Of a stretch of 15,809 bases of DNA, positions 1 to 7,245 are shown piece after piece. The first letter of the stretch is position 1; each line of letters opens with the position of its first letter. Under the pieces are notes generated by a model. That model made no database searches. It saw nothing but the letters and a program-made list of their open reading frames with translations, and was not told the DNA's origin. The stretch spans positions 1 to 15,809 of the forward strand of contig JBBRKS010000086.1 in assembly GCA_038231775.1 (NCBI GenBank), read 5' to 3'. The position numbers and the translations under genes are program-made. Source of the DNA: Stagnihabitans sp038231775 (GTDB taxonomy: Bacteria; Pseudomonadota; Alphaproteobacteria; Rhodobacterales; Rhodobacteraceae).

Positions 1-2
1 CC

Positions 3-346
3 CGCAAGAACGCCAAGCCGTGAAAGACTGCCACCACAGGCGCAGTCGCGCGCAACGAAGCTCTGCGGGCGTCGAAATATCTGGGCCGTGCGCTCTGGCG
101 AAGATGGAGCGGATATCACCGCCGAAGCCGCGTCGAGATGTGAGGAGAATCAGAAAACGATCCGGGGGATCGTTTTCCCGACGATCGGATGCACGGTGTG
201 ACCCGAAGCTCCGCGCAGCGAAACTGTCGGGTCAGTGCCTCATGGCACGGGACATCAACCGTCAGGTCGCCGAGTTCCAAGTCCGTGTCGCCGTCCTGAA
301 CGGCGTCACCGCGCTCGGCATCCCCGTCACGAAGGTCGTGGGATAG
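3..346 (+). pseudogene. Broken C-terminal part of an IS5-family transposase
   Basis: Two reading frames together give the usual end of an IS5-type transposase. Frame 3 (from base 3) encodes a stretch with ARNEALRASKYLGRALWRRW and then SGYHRRSRVE. Frame 2 (to the stop at 344-346) encodes LMARDINRQVAEFQVRVAVL and then NGVTALGIPVTKVVG. The intact family has these as one continuous sequence. Frame 3 is interrupted by TGA at 21-23, where a Trp codon is expected from memory of the family, and again by TGA at 141-143. Between the two halves (about 141-190) is extra DNA containing a perfect palindrome. No functional product is expected. Confidence 0.68.
153..177. repeat. Perfect 11-bp inverted repeat with a 3-base loop inside the transposase remnant
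   Basis: Bases 153-163 (GAAAACGATCC) are the exact reverse complement of 167-177 (GGATCGTTTTC), separated by GGG. The palindrome sits where the two halves of the transposase reading frame change phase, so it appears to be an insertion into the IS remnant and not part of it. The shape, a compact GC-centred hairpin with A/T-rich ends, is that of a small dispersed palindromic element. I have an unverified memory of similar sequences in related genomes. Confidence 0.6.
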
Positions 347-400
347 ATCCGTCCGGGAAAAGGGGTCCTCCGCCTGTTAGACGATTTGTGCAACATAGCC

Positions 401-690
401 CACAGATGGCAGAAAATACAGATGGCAGTAAACATTGAGTACCCTCACGCTGGCGATCCCGAACGCTATGTTGTGATAGCCATCTATAAGGACTTTCAAT
501 GCCTGTTGCGGGCACCAATTCATTCAAGGCTATTGACTTGGGCTGGTCCACCCTGGGGTGCAGCGGCTTTTGTTCAGGGTGGGTTGCGGTTTGGCGGGCA
601 AATCTCTGGCGGCCGGGTCTGGGGCACGGAGGCTGATGTATTGACGCAAGTCTGCGGTTCTGCGATGCGGACCCGGGCAGCCTTGGGGGG
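401..690. other. Non-coding spacer between the IS remnant and the 390-aa gene
   Basis: No convincing gene is seen here. Immediately outside the presumed IS end there is an 11-bp direct repeat, ACAGATGGCAG, at 402-412 and 418-428. TTGACT at 533-538 and TTGACG at 641-646 resemble -35 boxes, but neither has an acceptable -10 box 16-18 bases downstream, so no promoter is called. The promoter of the gene starting near 691 is nevertheless expected in this stretch. Confidence 0.5.
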
Positions 691-1863
691 ATGATGCAGG
701 ATAAACCGCTTGACCGGGGAGAGTGCGATCTGCTGGCCGTCCTGCACCGGCTTGAGGGCGAGCGTGGGCCGGTCACACAAGCCGCGCTGTCGGTTGAGAC
801 GCGGGGGCGGGGGCTAGAATTTGGCCGCTCGTTTGCCCGGCTGAAGTCGCTGGCGCTGATCGAAGAGGTTGAACGCCGCCCGTTTGTGCTGTTGCGGCTG
901 TTCGGGGCGAAGTCGATCTTTGTGCTGCGCCTGACCCAAGCCGGGCGCAAGCTGGTTGCCGAGTTGGCTGTCGCCAGCGCCGAGCCGGTGCAGCCTGTCT
1001 TGTCTTTCGCGGATGGAGCGGTACAGCCGGGCGAGGTGATGGCGCCCGTCGCTGGTGTCCTGGCCGACACGTCGGGCGGGGAACCGGGAGCGGCCTCTGC
1101 CGACGCCACGCCGCCGATGGTTGAAGCGAGTGCTGCGAAAGACATGACCGGGGCCGGCGTTGTGCTGCCCGATCCTATGTCCGCACAACTGGACGCCATC
1201 ACAAGTGTGCCTGATCCTGCCTTTGACCAGACTGCACCGGCGCAGGATTTGGTTCTGTCTGTGCCTGTTCCAGCGCCAAAGCCGTTGCGCCATCCAGTAA
1301 CGCAGCCCGAACCACAGCCGCAAAAGCCCGCGCTTAAGCCCGCAATCCCGCCCAGACGTCTGGCTCCGGGGGCTTTCACCGATGTTCTGGGGGGTGCGCC
1401 TTTGGCCAGTGATGCGGGTCCTTTGCGCGCCACTGCTGACGCGGAGGCGATCACTGCCCTGCGTGAGGTCCTGTCGGGCCTAGGGATCGACCTGACCATG
1501 GCGGGAGAGATGCTTGCTTGCGACCGCATGGCCAAAGGGTCTACCGCCGCCGAGGCGTTGTCGCAGGTTGTGGTCTATGCCTTTGCCCATGTCGTCCATC
1601 ACGATCTGCTGCACGGCCGCAACGTCGAGGCTTTGGGCTTGGGTGACTATGCCATCGAGATCCGGCGAGAGTTGCAAAAGCTGTATGATGCCGGAGAGAT
1701 CGGCGCTGCCCGCTTTGACGCGGACATGGCGCAGCTTGCCACGCTGATCAACGACGCAACCGCACGGGGCGCTTTGGCTGAAACCCTGCTGCGAGACCCG
1801 GTCGGGGGGGCGGCCCCGCCTGCCGTTTTGCCGGAGGACTTGCGTCAGGGGCATGATGCCTGA
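691..1863 (+). CDS. Hypothetical protein with winged-helix-like N-terminus and helical C-terminal domain
   Basis: The 390-aa product is not recognised. Residues about 8-95 have the alternation of helices and a beta hairpin seen in winged-helix DNA-binding domains (VTQAALSV, then GRSFARLKSLALIEEV, then the strand pair RRPFVLLRLF and KSIFVLRLTQ). This suggests nucleic-acid binding or a dimer interface. Residues about 100-230 are a low-complexity Pro/Ala/Val linker. Residues about 250-372 form a predicted all-helical domain containing VVYAFAHVVHHDLLHGRNV and EIRRELQKLYDAGEIG. No signal peptide or membrane segment is seen, so it is probably cytoplasmic. The start is uncertain by one codon: two ATGs at 691 and 694 follow GGGGGG (685-690), and the second is better spaced. 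It is a single gene, convergent with the transporter operon; no clear terminator lies in 1864-2009. Confidence 0.72.
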   Translation: MMQDKPLDRGECDLLAVLHRLEGERGPVTQAALSVETRGRGLEFGRSFARLKSLALIEEVERRPFVLLRLFGAKSIFVLRLTQAGRKLVAELAVASAEPVQPVLSFADGAVQPGEVMAPVAGVLADTSGGEPGAASADATPPMVEASAAKDMTGAGVVLPDPMSAQLDAITSVPDPAFDQTAPAQDLVLSVPVPAPKPLRHPVTQPEPQPQKPALKPAIPPRRLAPGAFTDVLGGAPLASDAGPLRATADAEAITALREVLSGLGIDLTMAGEMLACDRMAKGSTAAEALSQVVVYAFAHVVHHDLLHGRNVEALGLGDYAIEIRRELQKLYDAGEIGAARFDADMAQLATLINDATARGALAETLLRDPVGGAAPPAVLPEDLRQGHDA

Positions 1864-2009
1864 GCCACGATTCCTTAGGGACGACTACTGAGGTCAGGAT
1901 GTACTAAGCCTGCGATGCCCATGTCATGACGCCGATGCGATCGCCTTTTAAGCGACCGACGCCTTGCCGTCCGACGCCTGAACGTATCCGCGCCTTACGA
2001 CGGGGTTTC

Positions 2010-2786
2010 TCAGGCCTCGTCCTCATCGGACCGCAGCAGGCCCATGATGTCGCGCTTCATTGCGATGAAGGCGGGGTCCAGCACGATGTCACCGACCCTT
2101 GGGCGCGCGAAATCCACGGTCAGGACCTTGCGGATCTGGCCCGGGCGGCCAGACATAACAAAGACCCGGTCGGCCAGAAGAATCGCCTCTTCGATATCGT
2201 GGGTGACGAACAGGACGGTCTTTTTCGCGTGATCCCAGACCCGAAGCAACAGGCGCTGCATGGTGTGGCGGGTCTGGCTGTCCAGCGCGCCAAAGGGTTC
2301 ATCCATCAACAGCACGGCAGGGTCATTGGCCAAGGCGCGCGCGATGGCCACGCGCTGCTTCATGCCGCCCGAAAGCTGGGCTGGGTAGTGGTTGGCAAAG
2401 GCGGCCAGCCCCACCTCTGTCAGATAATGATCGACCAATTGCTTGCGGTCATCCTCGGCCAGACCGCGGCGGCGCGGGCCGTATTCGACATTCTGTGCGA
2501 CAGTAAGCCACGGAAACAAAGTGTAACTTTGAAACACCATGCCGCGGTCCGGACCCGGCCCTGCGACCGGCTGGCCGCCAACGGTGATGGTGCCGCCAGT
2601 CAAATCCTCAAGCCCGGCGATCAGGTACAACAGGCTGGATTTGCCGCAGCCAGAGGGGCCGACGATGACAGCAAACTCATTCGGTCTGACGTCGAGTGAC
2701 AAGCCGTCCAATGCCAGCACGGTCTTGGCACCAGACCCGTAGCGCAAGGTCACGTCGGTGACGGTGATGTCTGCAGAGCTGGTCAT
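2010..2786 (-). CDS. ABC importer ATP-binding protein, nitrate/sulfonate/taurine type
   Basis: This 258-aa nucleotide-binding subunit energises import with the permease and binding protein encoded upstream, at the cytoplasmic face. All ABC motifs are present: Walker A GPSGCGKSS at residues 43-51, Q-loop Gln86, signature LSGGMKQRVAIARALA from residue 138, Walker B LLMDEP with DE at 162-163, D-loop GALD, and the switch His196 in VTHD. Sequence style and length fit the SsuB/TauB/NrtD group. An in-frame ATG eight codons upstream (2810) would overlap the permease gene. The ATG at 2786 is preferred because only one base separates it from the permease stop (TGA C ATG), which implies translational coupling. 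The substrate cannot be read from this subunit. Confidence 0.93.
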   Translation of the reverse strand: MTSSADITVTDVTLRYGSGAKTVLALDGLSLDVRPNEFAVIVGPSGCGKSSLLYLIAGLEDLTGGTITVGGQPVAGPGPDRGMVFQSYTLFPWLTVAQNVEYGPRRRGLAEDDRKQLVDHYLTEVGLAAFANHYPAQLSGGMKQRVAIARALANDPAVLLMDEPFGALDSQTRHTMQRLLLRVWDHAKKTVLFVTHDIEEAILLADRVFVMSGRPGQIRKVLTVDFARPRVGDIVLDPAFIAMKRDIMGLLRSDEDEA

Positions 2787-2787
2787 G

Positions 2788-3597
2788 TCAGGCGGCCCAC
2801 GGTGCGACAAGGCGGCGCAGTAGGCGGAAACCCTGATCGGTGATCAGCCCCAGAATGCCGATCATCGCGATCGCCAGAAAGATGATATCGACCTGAAAGC
2901 CGCGCATGGCGTTCAGGCTCATATATCCAAGGCCCGATTTGGCGGCGACCAGTTCGGCCACCACAAGATAGGTCCAGGCCCAGCCGACCGTGACGCGCAG
3001 AATGTCCAGTACGGCCGGCAGGGTGGCCGGAAAGACGATGTGGCGCACGGTGGCCGACCGTTTGGTGCCCAACGTATAGGCGGCATTGACCAAATCGCGC
3101 GGCACGTTGCGGGCGGCGTCGGCGATCATGACCAGTTGCTGAAAAAAGGTGCCGAAGATGATGACCGACACACGCTCGTTCAAGCCAATCCCGATCCACA
3201 GGATGAACAGCGGCACAAAAGAGGTCACGGGCAGATAGCGGATGAAGTTGACCAGCGGGTCAAGCGCGGCCTGCACCGCCTTGTAGGTGCCCATGTACAG
3301 CCCGACCGGAACCGCCACGACCGAGGACAGGATGAACCCGATCAGCACAACCTGCGCCGAGGCGAGGGTGTGTTTGGCAAGCGTTCCGTCGGCGATCAGC
3401 CTTGCCGCCGTGGCCACCACCTTGCCGGGCGGCGGCAGGAACATCGCAGGCACGTGGCCGCCGTAAGTCAGCCCCATCCAGCCGCCGATCACCAACGCCC
3501 AGACCGCAGCGCCAAGCGCTATGGCCAGACCCAAAGGGATGGCGCGGTAGGGCACGAAGGCCAGCAAGAGCGGGGATTTTTCTGCCAATTGCGGCAT
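2788..3597 (-). CDS. ABC importer permease, nitrate/sulfonate/taurine type
   Basis: The 269-aa inner-membrane protein has hydrophobic segments around residues 19-40, 82-103, 124-140, 142-158, 205-220 and 236-252, the usual layout of SsuC/TauC permeases (BPD_transp_1 fold). The cytoplasmic coupling loop, or EAA motif, lies at about 167-190 (DLVNAAYTLGTKRSATVRHI) and docks the ATPase. It probably works as a homodimer. An in-frame TAA lies five codons before the ATG at 3597, which fixes the N-terminus at or after this codon. No good Shine-Dalgarno sequence is seen before it, and the gene is 200 bases downstream of the binding-protein gene behind a hairpin. Lower expression than the binding protein is therefore likely. 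Confidence 0.93.
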   Translation of the reverse strand: MPQLAEKSPLLLAFVPYRAIPLGLAIALGAAVWALVIGGWMGLTYGGHVPAMFLPPPGKVVATAARLIADGTLAKHTLASAQVVLIGFILSSVVAVPVGLYMGTYKAVQAALDPLVNFIRYLPVTSFVPLFILWIGIGLNERVSVIIFGTFFQQLVMIADAARNVPRDLVNAAYTLGTKRSATVRHIVFPATLPAVLDILRVTVGWAWTYLVVAELVAAKSGLGYMSLNAMRGFQVDIIFLAIAMIGILGLITDQGFRLLRRLVAPWAA

Positions 3598-3760
3598 CCT
3601 GTGCGGGGGTTAAGCGAGGTGGAGGCGGTTTGTTGGCGATAGTTGCGGGTCAACAGGCAGGGAAGGCCGTTTGATTTGAGCGGTCGTCGGTGGACACAGG
3701 GTTTTGCAAAAACGTGCGCTGTCCGGCCAATGGTGCGGTCCATCCGGCATAACTTGGCCC

Positions 3761-3782
3761 AAAATCGGGGCCGCAGCCCCGA
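3761..3782 (-). terminator. Hairpin with short U-tract between binding-protein and permease genes, likely attenuator
   Basis: Bases 3765-3771 (TCGGGGC) and 3776-3782 (GCCCCGA) form a perfect 7-bp, mostly G-C stem with the 4-base loop 3772-3775. On the minus strand the stem is followed by TTTT (3764-3761). It starts 16 bases after the stop codon of the binding-protein gene. A partial terminator in this position would let the binding protein be made in excess over the membrane subunits, a common arrangement in ABC import operons. The U-tract is short, so read-through is expected. Confidence 0.65.
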
Positions 3783-3797
3783 CCTACGGCGGTGCCG

Positions 3798-4772
3798 CTA
3801 CTGCGCCAGAAACGTGGTGTCGACCAGATCGTCGTACTTTACATCCATGTGCAACTTGCCCAGACCGCCCCAGATTTCGCCTCCAAGGGTTACCAGCTTG
3901 CCAGACTCGCCCGCAGCCGCGTCCTTGAAGAATTCGGCGTTGCGGTCCTTGCCGTAGAACTGCACACCTGCTGCAGAGGCTGCGAAATCCTTGGGGTCCG
4001 CAAGCCAGCCACCAACGCCTTTCGCCATGATCTCATACGCTTTTTCCTGATTGGCCAGCAGGTATTCGTGCGCCTTTTCCAGGCCTGCCACCAGCGCCTT
4101 GACGTCATCGGGTTGCTTTTCGATGGTGTCACAGCGCAGGGCAATCACGTCGACAATCAGGCCCGGCGTGGTGTCGGAAGACACCAGAACGTGGCCGACA
4201 TGTTGATCCTTGGCAAGGGTCAGATGCGGCTCCCATGTCACGGCAACCGGGACTTGCCCTGCCATAAAGGCGGCGGCGGCATCATCTGCCGTCATGTTGA
4301 CGATGTTCACGTCTTTTTCCGTCATCCCCGCCTGTTTCAACAGGATATTGAACCAGAACTGGCTGACCGAACCTTCGTTCATCGCGACGTCTTTGCCCTT
4401 CAGATCGGCAATCGCGTTCACATCGGTTCCGGCCAGAATCCCGTCGCCGCCATGGCTGTCATCCAACGCATAGACCGCTTTGAAGCACATCTCGGGCGAG
4501 CGGTACTTCATGATCTCGTCAATCGTGGCAGCCGTGCCCTGCAGTTCGCCCGAGGCGACCCCGGCCATGGTCAACGAGGCTTCCTCGATGATCTGTGGGT
4601 CAACGGTCAGGCCTGCATCCTTGAAATACCCCAACTCATTGGCCAGGAAAATTTCGCCGTAGCCCACCCACGTCGTCATGCCGAGTTTGATTTCGCCAGC
4701 GTTGGCGGTGGTGGCCTGCAGGGCGATCAGGCCCGTCAAAGCGACGCTGTGCAGGATTGCGGTTCTGGTCAT
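3798..4772 (-). CDS. Periplasmic substrate-binding protein of an ABC importer, NrtA/SsuA/TauA-like
   Basis: The 324-aa precursor has a Sec signal peptide (residues 1-25, hydrophobic stretch VALTGLIALQATTANA, cleavage ANA|GE). The mature part begins with the family's usual opening, a strand followed by GYGEIFLANELGYFKDAGL. Further family-like segments are DLKGKDVAMNEGS, DDAAAAFMAGQVPVAVTWEP and the SDTTPGLIVD loop. It would capture a small solute and deliver it to the permease. Family members bind nitrate, sulfonates, taurine or pyrimidines. The divergent dehydrogenases favour an oxidisable organic ligand over an inorganic one, but that is inference. The ATG at 4772 is supported by AAGGGA (4781-4786) eight bases upstream. 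The mature protein contains two cysteines, a possible disulfide. Confidence 0.9.
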   Translation of the reverse strand: MTRTAILHSVALTGLIALQATTANAGEIKLGMTTWVGYGEIFLANELGYFKDAGLTVDPQIIEEASLTMAGVASGELQGTAATIDEIMKYRSPEMCFKAVYALDDSHGGDGILAGTDVNAIADLKGKDVAMNEGSVSQFWFNILLKQAGMTEKDVNIVNMTADDAAAAFMAGQVPVAVTWEPHLTLAKDQHVGHVLVSSDTTPGLIVDVIALRCDTIEKQPDDVKALVAGLEKAHEYLLANQEKAYEIMAKGVGGWLADPKDFAASAAGVQFYGKDRNAEFFKDAAAGESGKLVTLGGEIWGGLGKLHMDVKYDDLVDTTFLAQ

Positions 4773-4889
4773 CGCGACACTCCCTTTTCACGGCGCCTTT
4801 GAGGTGCCTTTTCTTGTGATGCAAAGCAAACATGGTTTTGGGCGCTATACAATCACGGATTTGCAGTGTCTTGGTTAGACTATCCCTTC

Positions 4890-4901
4890 GCAAGGCCTTG
4901 C
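4890..4901. promoter_or_regulatory. 12-bp perfect palindrome in the divergent control region, candidate operator
   Basis: GCAAGGCCTTGC at 4890-4901 is its own reverse complement and lies near the middle of the 220-base interval between the divergent binding-protein gene and the dehydrogenase gene. A single regulator bound here could control both units. No regulator gene is present among the neighbours, so the protein is unknown. I did not find convincing -35/-10 pairs around it. Confidence 0.35.
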
Positions 4902-4992
4902 TGGAAAATTGGGCATCCGGGGCGAATTTCTGCGCCGGGGCTTTCGCCTTGTGGCCAAGCGCCGCTAGATTGCCGCAAACAGGGGGGTGTTG

Positions 4993-5745
4993 ATGGTCAC
5001 GGGTCTATTCTCACTGACAGGCCGCAGGGCGCTGGTGACCGGGGCCAGCCGGGGGCTTGGCGCTGCGATGGCTGAGGCTTTGGCCGAGGCGGGGGCCGAT
5101 CTGGTGATCACCGCCCGCAGTCTGGCAGCGCTGGACGACACCGCTGGCCGCATCCGGGCACTGGGGCGTCAGGTGACTGCGCTGGCGCTGGATCAGACCG
5201 ACATTGACGCAATTGAACCGGCCTTGGCGGGCTTTGCGCTTGATATTCTGATCAACAATGCCGGGGTAGAGCATGTGGCACCGTCAACCGAGGTGACGCC
5301 CGCCATCTGGGACCACATCGTTGACACCAATCTGAAGGGCGCGTTTTTCACCACGCAGGCGGTGGCCAAGGGGATGCTGGCGCGGGGGTGCGGATCGGTG
5401 GTCAATTTGGCTTCGTTGACCTCATTCGTGGGCGTGCCGACGGCGACACCTTATGGGTCGTCAAAATCGGGGCTGTTGGGTATGACGCGCGCACTTGCGA
5501 CAGAATGGGCCGGGCGGGGCGTCCGGGTCAATGCCATCGCACCGGGCTACTTTCGCACCGATCTGACTGAGGTGTTTTATCAGGATAAGGCTTGGGCTGC
5601 CGCCATGTTGGGCAAAATCCCGCAGGGGCGGTTTGGCACAGGCGCTGATCTGGCGGGTGCCGTGGTGTTTTTGGCATCTGACGCGTCGGGCTATATCACC
5701 GGGCAATGCATCGGCGTCGATGGCGGATATATTTCTTCGATTTAA
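4993..5745 (+). CDS. Short-chain dehydrogenase/reductase (SDR), classical type
   Basis: The 250-aa product is a complete classical SDR, an NAD(P)-dependent oxidoreductase acting on an alcohol or ketone in the cytoplasm. Visible features are the nucleotide-binding TGASRGLG at residues 16-23, NNAG at 88-91, the catalytic tetrad Asn113, Ser141, Tyr154 and Lys158 (YGSSK), the AIAPGYFRTD segment, and the C-terminal ITGQCIGVDGG. The substrate cannot be inferred from these. GTG (4987) and TTG (4990) codons precede the ATG at 4993 in frame. The ATG is chosen because AGGGGG at 4981-4986 lies six bases before it. The HisD-like gene follows after 11 bases, so the two probably form an operon that oxidises the compound brought in by the divergent ABC importer. 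Confidence 0.92.
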   Translation: MVTGLFSLTGRRALVTGASRGLGAAMAEALAEAGADLVITARSLAALDDTAGRIRALGRQVTALALDQTDIDAIEPALAGFALDILINNAGVEHVAPSTEVTPAIWDHIVDTNLKGAFFTTQAVAKGMLARGCGSVVNLASLTSFVGVPTATPYGSSKSGLLGMTRALATEWAGRGVRVNAIAPGYFRTDLTEVFYQDKAWAAAMLGKIPQGRFGTGADLAGAVVFLASDASGYITGQCIGVDGGYISSI

Positions 5746-5756
5746 GGGGCTGACCT

Positions 5757-7088
5757 ATGGCTGACGTCACTGTGGTGAAACTGGCGGGACTTTCGGCTGA
5801 GGGGCGGGACGCCCTGCTGCAAAGGTCTGCCGCTGATCTGACCGGCTTTTACGACATTGTCCGCCCGATCATCGCGGCGGTGCGGGCCGAGGGCGATGTG
5901 GCCCTTGCCCGCTATGGGGCCGAACTGGACGGCGCTGTTGGTCTGCGCCCCGATGCGCTGAAGGCCACCGAGGCAGAGTTTGATGCGGCCTTTGCCACGC
6001 TTGACCCCGACCTGATCGCGACGATCCGCTATGCCATCGCCAACATCCGCAGCTTTCACGAAGAACAACTGCCCGACCCGATGTTCCTGAAGGAAATCCG
6101 CCCCGGGGCCTTTGCTGGCGACCGTTTTACGCCGCTGCGATCCGCAGCGCTGTATGTGCCAAGGGGCAAGGGCAGCTTTCCGTCGGTGACGATGATGACA
6201 TCGGTTCCGGCCGTGCTGGCGGGGGTGCCGGATCTGGCGATCTTTACCCCGCCGACACCGGAAGGCGGCGTTGATGCGGCAACGCTGGTCGCGGCACGGT
6301 TGGCGGGGGTTGGCACGGTCTACAAGATCGGCGGCGCGCAGGCGGTGGCGGCTGCGGCTTACGGGTCACAAACCGTGGGGCGGGCAATCAAGATCATGGG
6401 GCCGGGGTCGCCCTATGTGGTGGCGGCCAAGCGCCTTTTGGCGGATGTGATCGACCCGGGGCTGCCTGCCGGGCCATCAGAATGCATCATCTTTGATGAT
6501 GGCACGGTGCATGGCGGTCTGGCCGCACTGGACCTGCTGATCGAGGCAGAGCATGGGCCGGATTCCTGTGCGTGGCTGGTGACCACGTCCGAAACCGTTG
6601 TGGCACAGGCGTTGCAGGCCCTGCCGTCACATTGGGACGAGATGACGGCGCTTCGCCGGGGCTTTTCGCAGACCGTGCTGACCGGACGGTTTGGCGGGAT
6701 CATTCTGGCACCGTCGCTGGCTGCGGCCTACGCCTTCATCAACGACTATGCCCCTGAACATCTTGAGATTCTGTCGACCCGGCCCTTTGAACATCTGGGC
6801 GAGCTGACCGAGGCGGCAGAGGTTCTGCTGGGGCCGCACACGCCCGTCACTGTGGCCAATTTCTGCCTTGGCCCGAACAATGTACTGCCGACCTCTGCCG
6901 GGGCGCGCAGCCATGGGCCGTTGTCGGTGATGGATTTCATGAAGCGCAGTTCGGTCGGCTATGTCACCGCGAAAGGCTGGCCGGAAATGGCGGCGGCTGC
7001 GGGGAAACTCGCAGCCTATGAGGGCTTTTCGTCGCACGCCAATGCCGTTGGGCCGATGCGGACGCGGTATCTGGGGCAGGGCGATTGA
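5757..7088 (+). CDS. HisD-family zinc-dependent alcohol dehydrogenase, probably catabolic and not histidine biosynthetic
   Basis: The 443-aa product spans the full length of histidinol dehydrogenase. The family's catalytic Glu-His pair is present (Glu334-His335 in YAPEHLEIL), as are the AGPSE motif (238-242) and three of the four zinc ligands expected by homology to the E. coli enzyme (His266, Asp393, His427). The ligand that is Gln in E. coli HisD is Glu263 here (LIEAEHGPDS). The substrate-pocket His of GTNHVLPT is Asn (GPNNVLPT, Asn375), and the usual YVPGG loop is YVPRGKGSFPS. The gene is coupled to an SDR and divergent from a sulfonate-type importer, with no his genes around. HisD relatives are known to oxidise other alcohols; HpsN oxidises sulfopropanediol. 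An analogous role is plausible but the substrate is unproven. AAGGGGC (5744-5750) is a suitable ribosome site. Confidence 0.85.
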   Translation: MADVTVVKLAGLSAEGRDALLQRSAADLTGFYDIVRPIIAAVRAEGDVALARYGAELDGAVGLRPDALKATEAEFDAAFATLDPDLIATIRYAIANIRSFHEEQLPDPMFLKEIRPGAFAGDRFTPLRSAALYVPRGKGSFPSVTMMTSVPAVLAGVPDLAIFTPPTPEGGVDAATLVAARLAGVGTVYKIGGAQAVAAAAYGSQTVGRAIKIMGPGSPYVVAAKRLLADVIDPGLPAGPSECIIFDDGTVHGGLAALDLLIEAEHGPDSCAWLVTTSETVVAQALQALPSHWDEMTALRRGFSQTVLTGRFGGIILAPSLAAAYAFINDYAPEHLEILSTRPFEHLGELTEAAEVLLGPHTPVTVANFCLGPNNVLPTSAGARSHGPLSVMDFMKRSSVGYVTAKGWPEMAAAAGKLAAYEGFSSHANAVGPMRTRYLGQGD

Positions 7089-7245
7089 GGGGCATTGGCG
7101 TGGGCGCCGCACCGCGATCAAACGCGTTTTGCAATTTGGGGCAAGATCGGCCGTCAGCCCGGATTGAACGCTTCCGGCGGCATGAGGCTGCATAGCCCTT
7201 GACACCCGCCGCGGCGCTTCATCGACGCGAAGCGACCGTGCGAGG

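Larger units (their letters stand above)
1..400 (+). mobile_element. Remnant of an IS5-family insertion sequence, right end
   Basis: The first 346 bases are the degraded 3' end of a transposase gene. About 40 bases further on, positions 383-400 read GATTTGTGCAACATAGCC, which resembles the terminal inverted repeat (ending GATTTGTGCAACAAAGCC) that I recall for IS5-type elements in Rhodobacteraceae and Paracoccus. The left end lies outside the window, so the matching inverted repeat and the target duplication cannot be checked. The internal stop, the frame change and the inserted palindrome show that the copy is dead. The family assignment comes from recalled transposase sequence, not from a search. 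Confidence 0.68.

Noticed and set aside
533..560. TTGACT as the -35 box of a promoter for the 390-aa gene
   Set aside because: No acceptable -10 hexamer lies 16-18 bases downstream.
327..1535. Long minus-strand open frame of 402 codons opposite the 390-aa gene
   Set aside because: Its composition (Arg/Ser/Pro-rich, no domain pattern) is that of an antisense shadow in GC-rich DNA. The plus-strand frame has folded-domain features and a proper stop-to-neighbour arrangement.
1864..2009. Possible terminator between the 390-aa gene and the ABC operon
   Set aside because: The region contains GCGATCGC (1937-1944) and repeated GACGCC words but no stem followed by a T-run on either strand.
3792..4802. 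Plus-strand open frame of 336 codons opposite the substrate-binding protein
   Set aside because: The minus-strand frame encodes a clear signal peptide and NrtA/SsuA-type features with a ribosome site. The plus frame has no recognisable domain.
5757..7088. Naming the HisD-like gene hisD
   Set aside because: The context is catabolic and active-site positions differ from the biosynthetic enzyme. Neither hisD nor hpsN can be assigned from sequence alone.
7089..7245. Possible terminator after the HisD-like gene
   Set aside because: A short stem (CGCTTC with GAAGCG near 7215-7234) exists but has no T-run and only six pairs.
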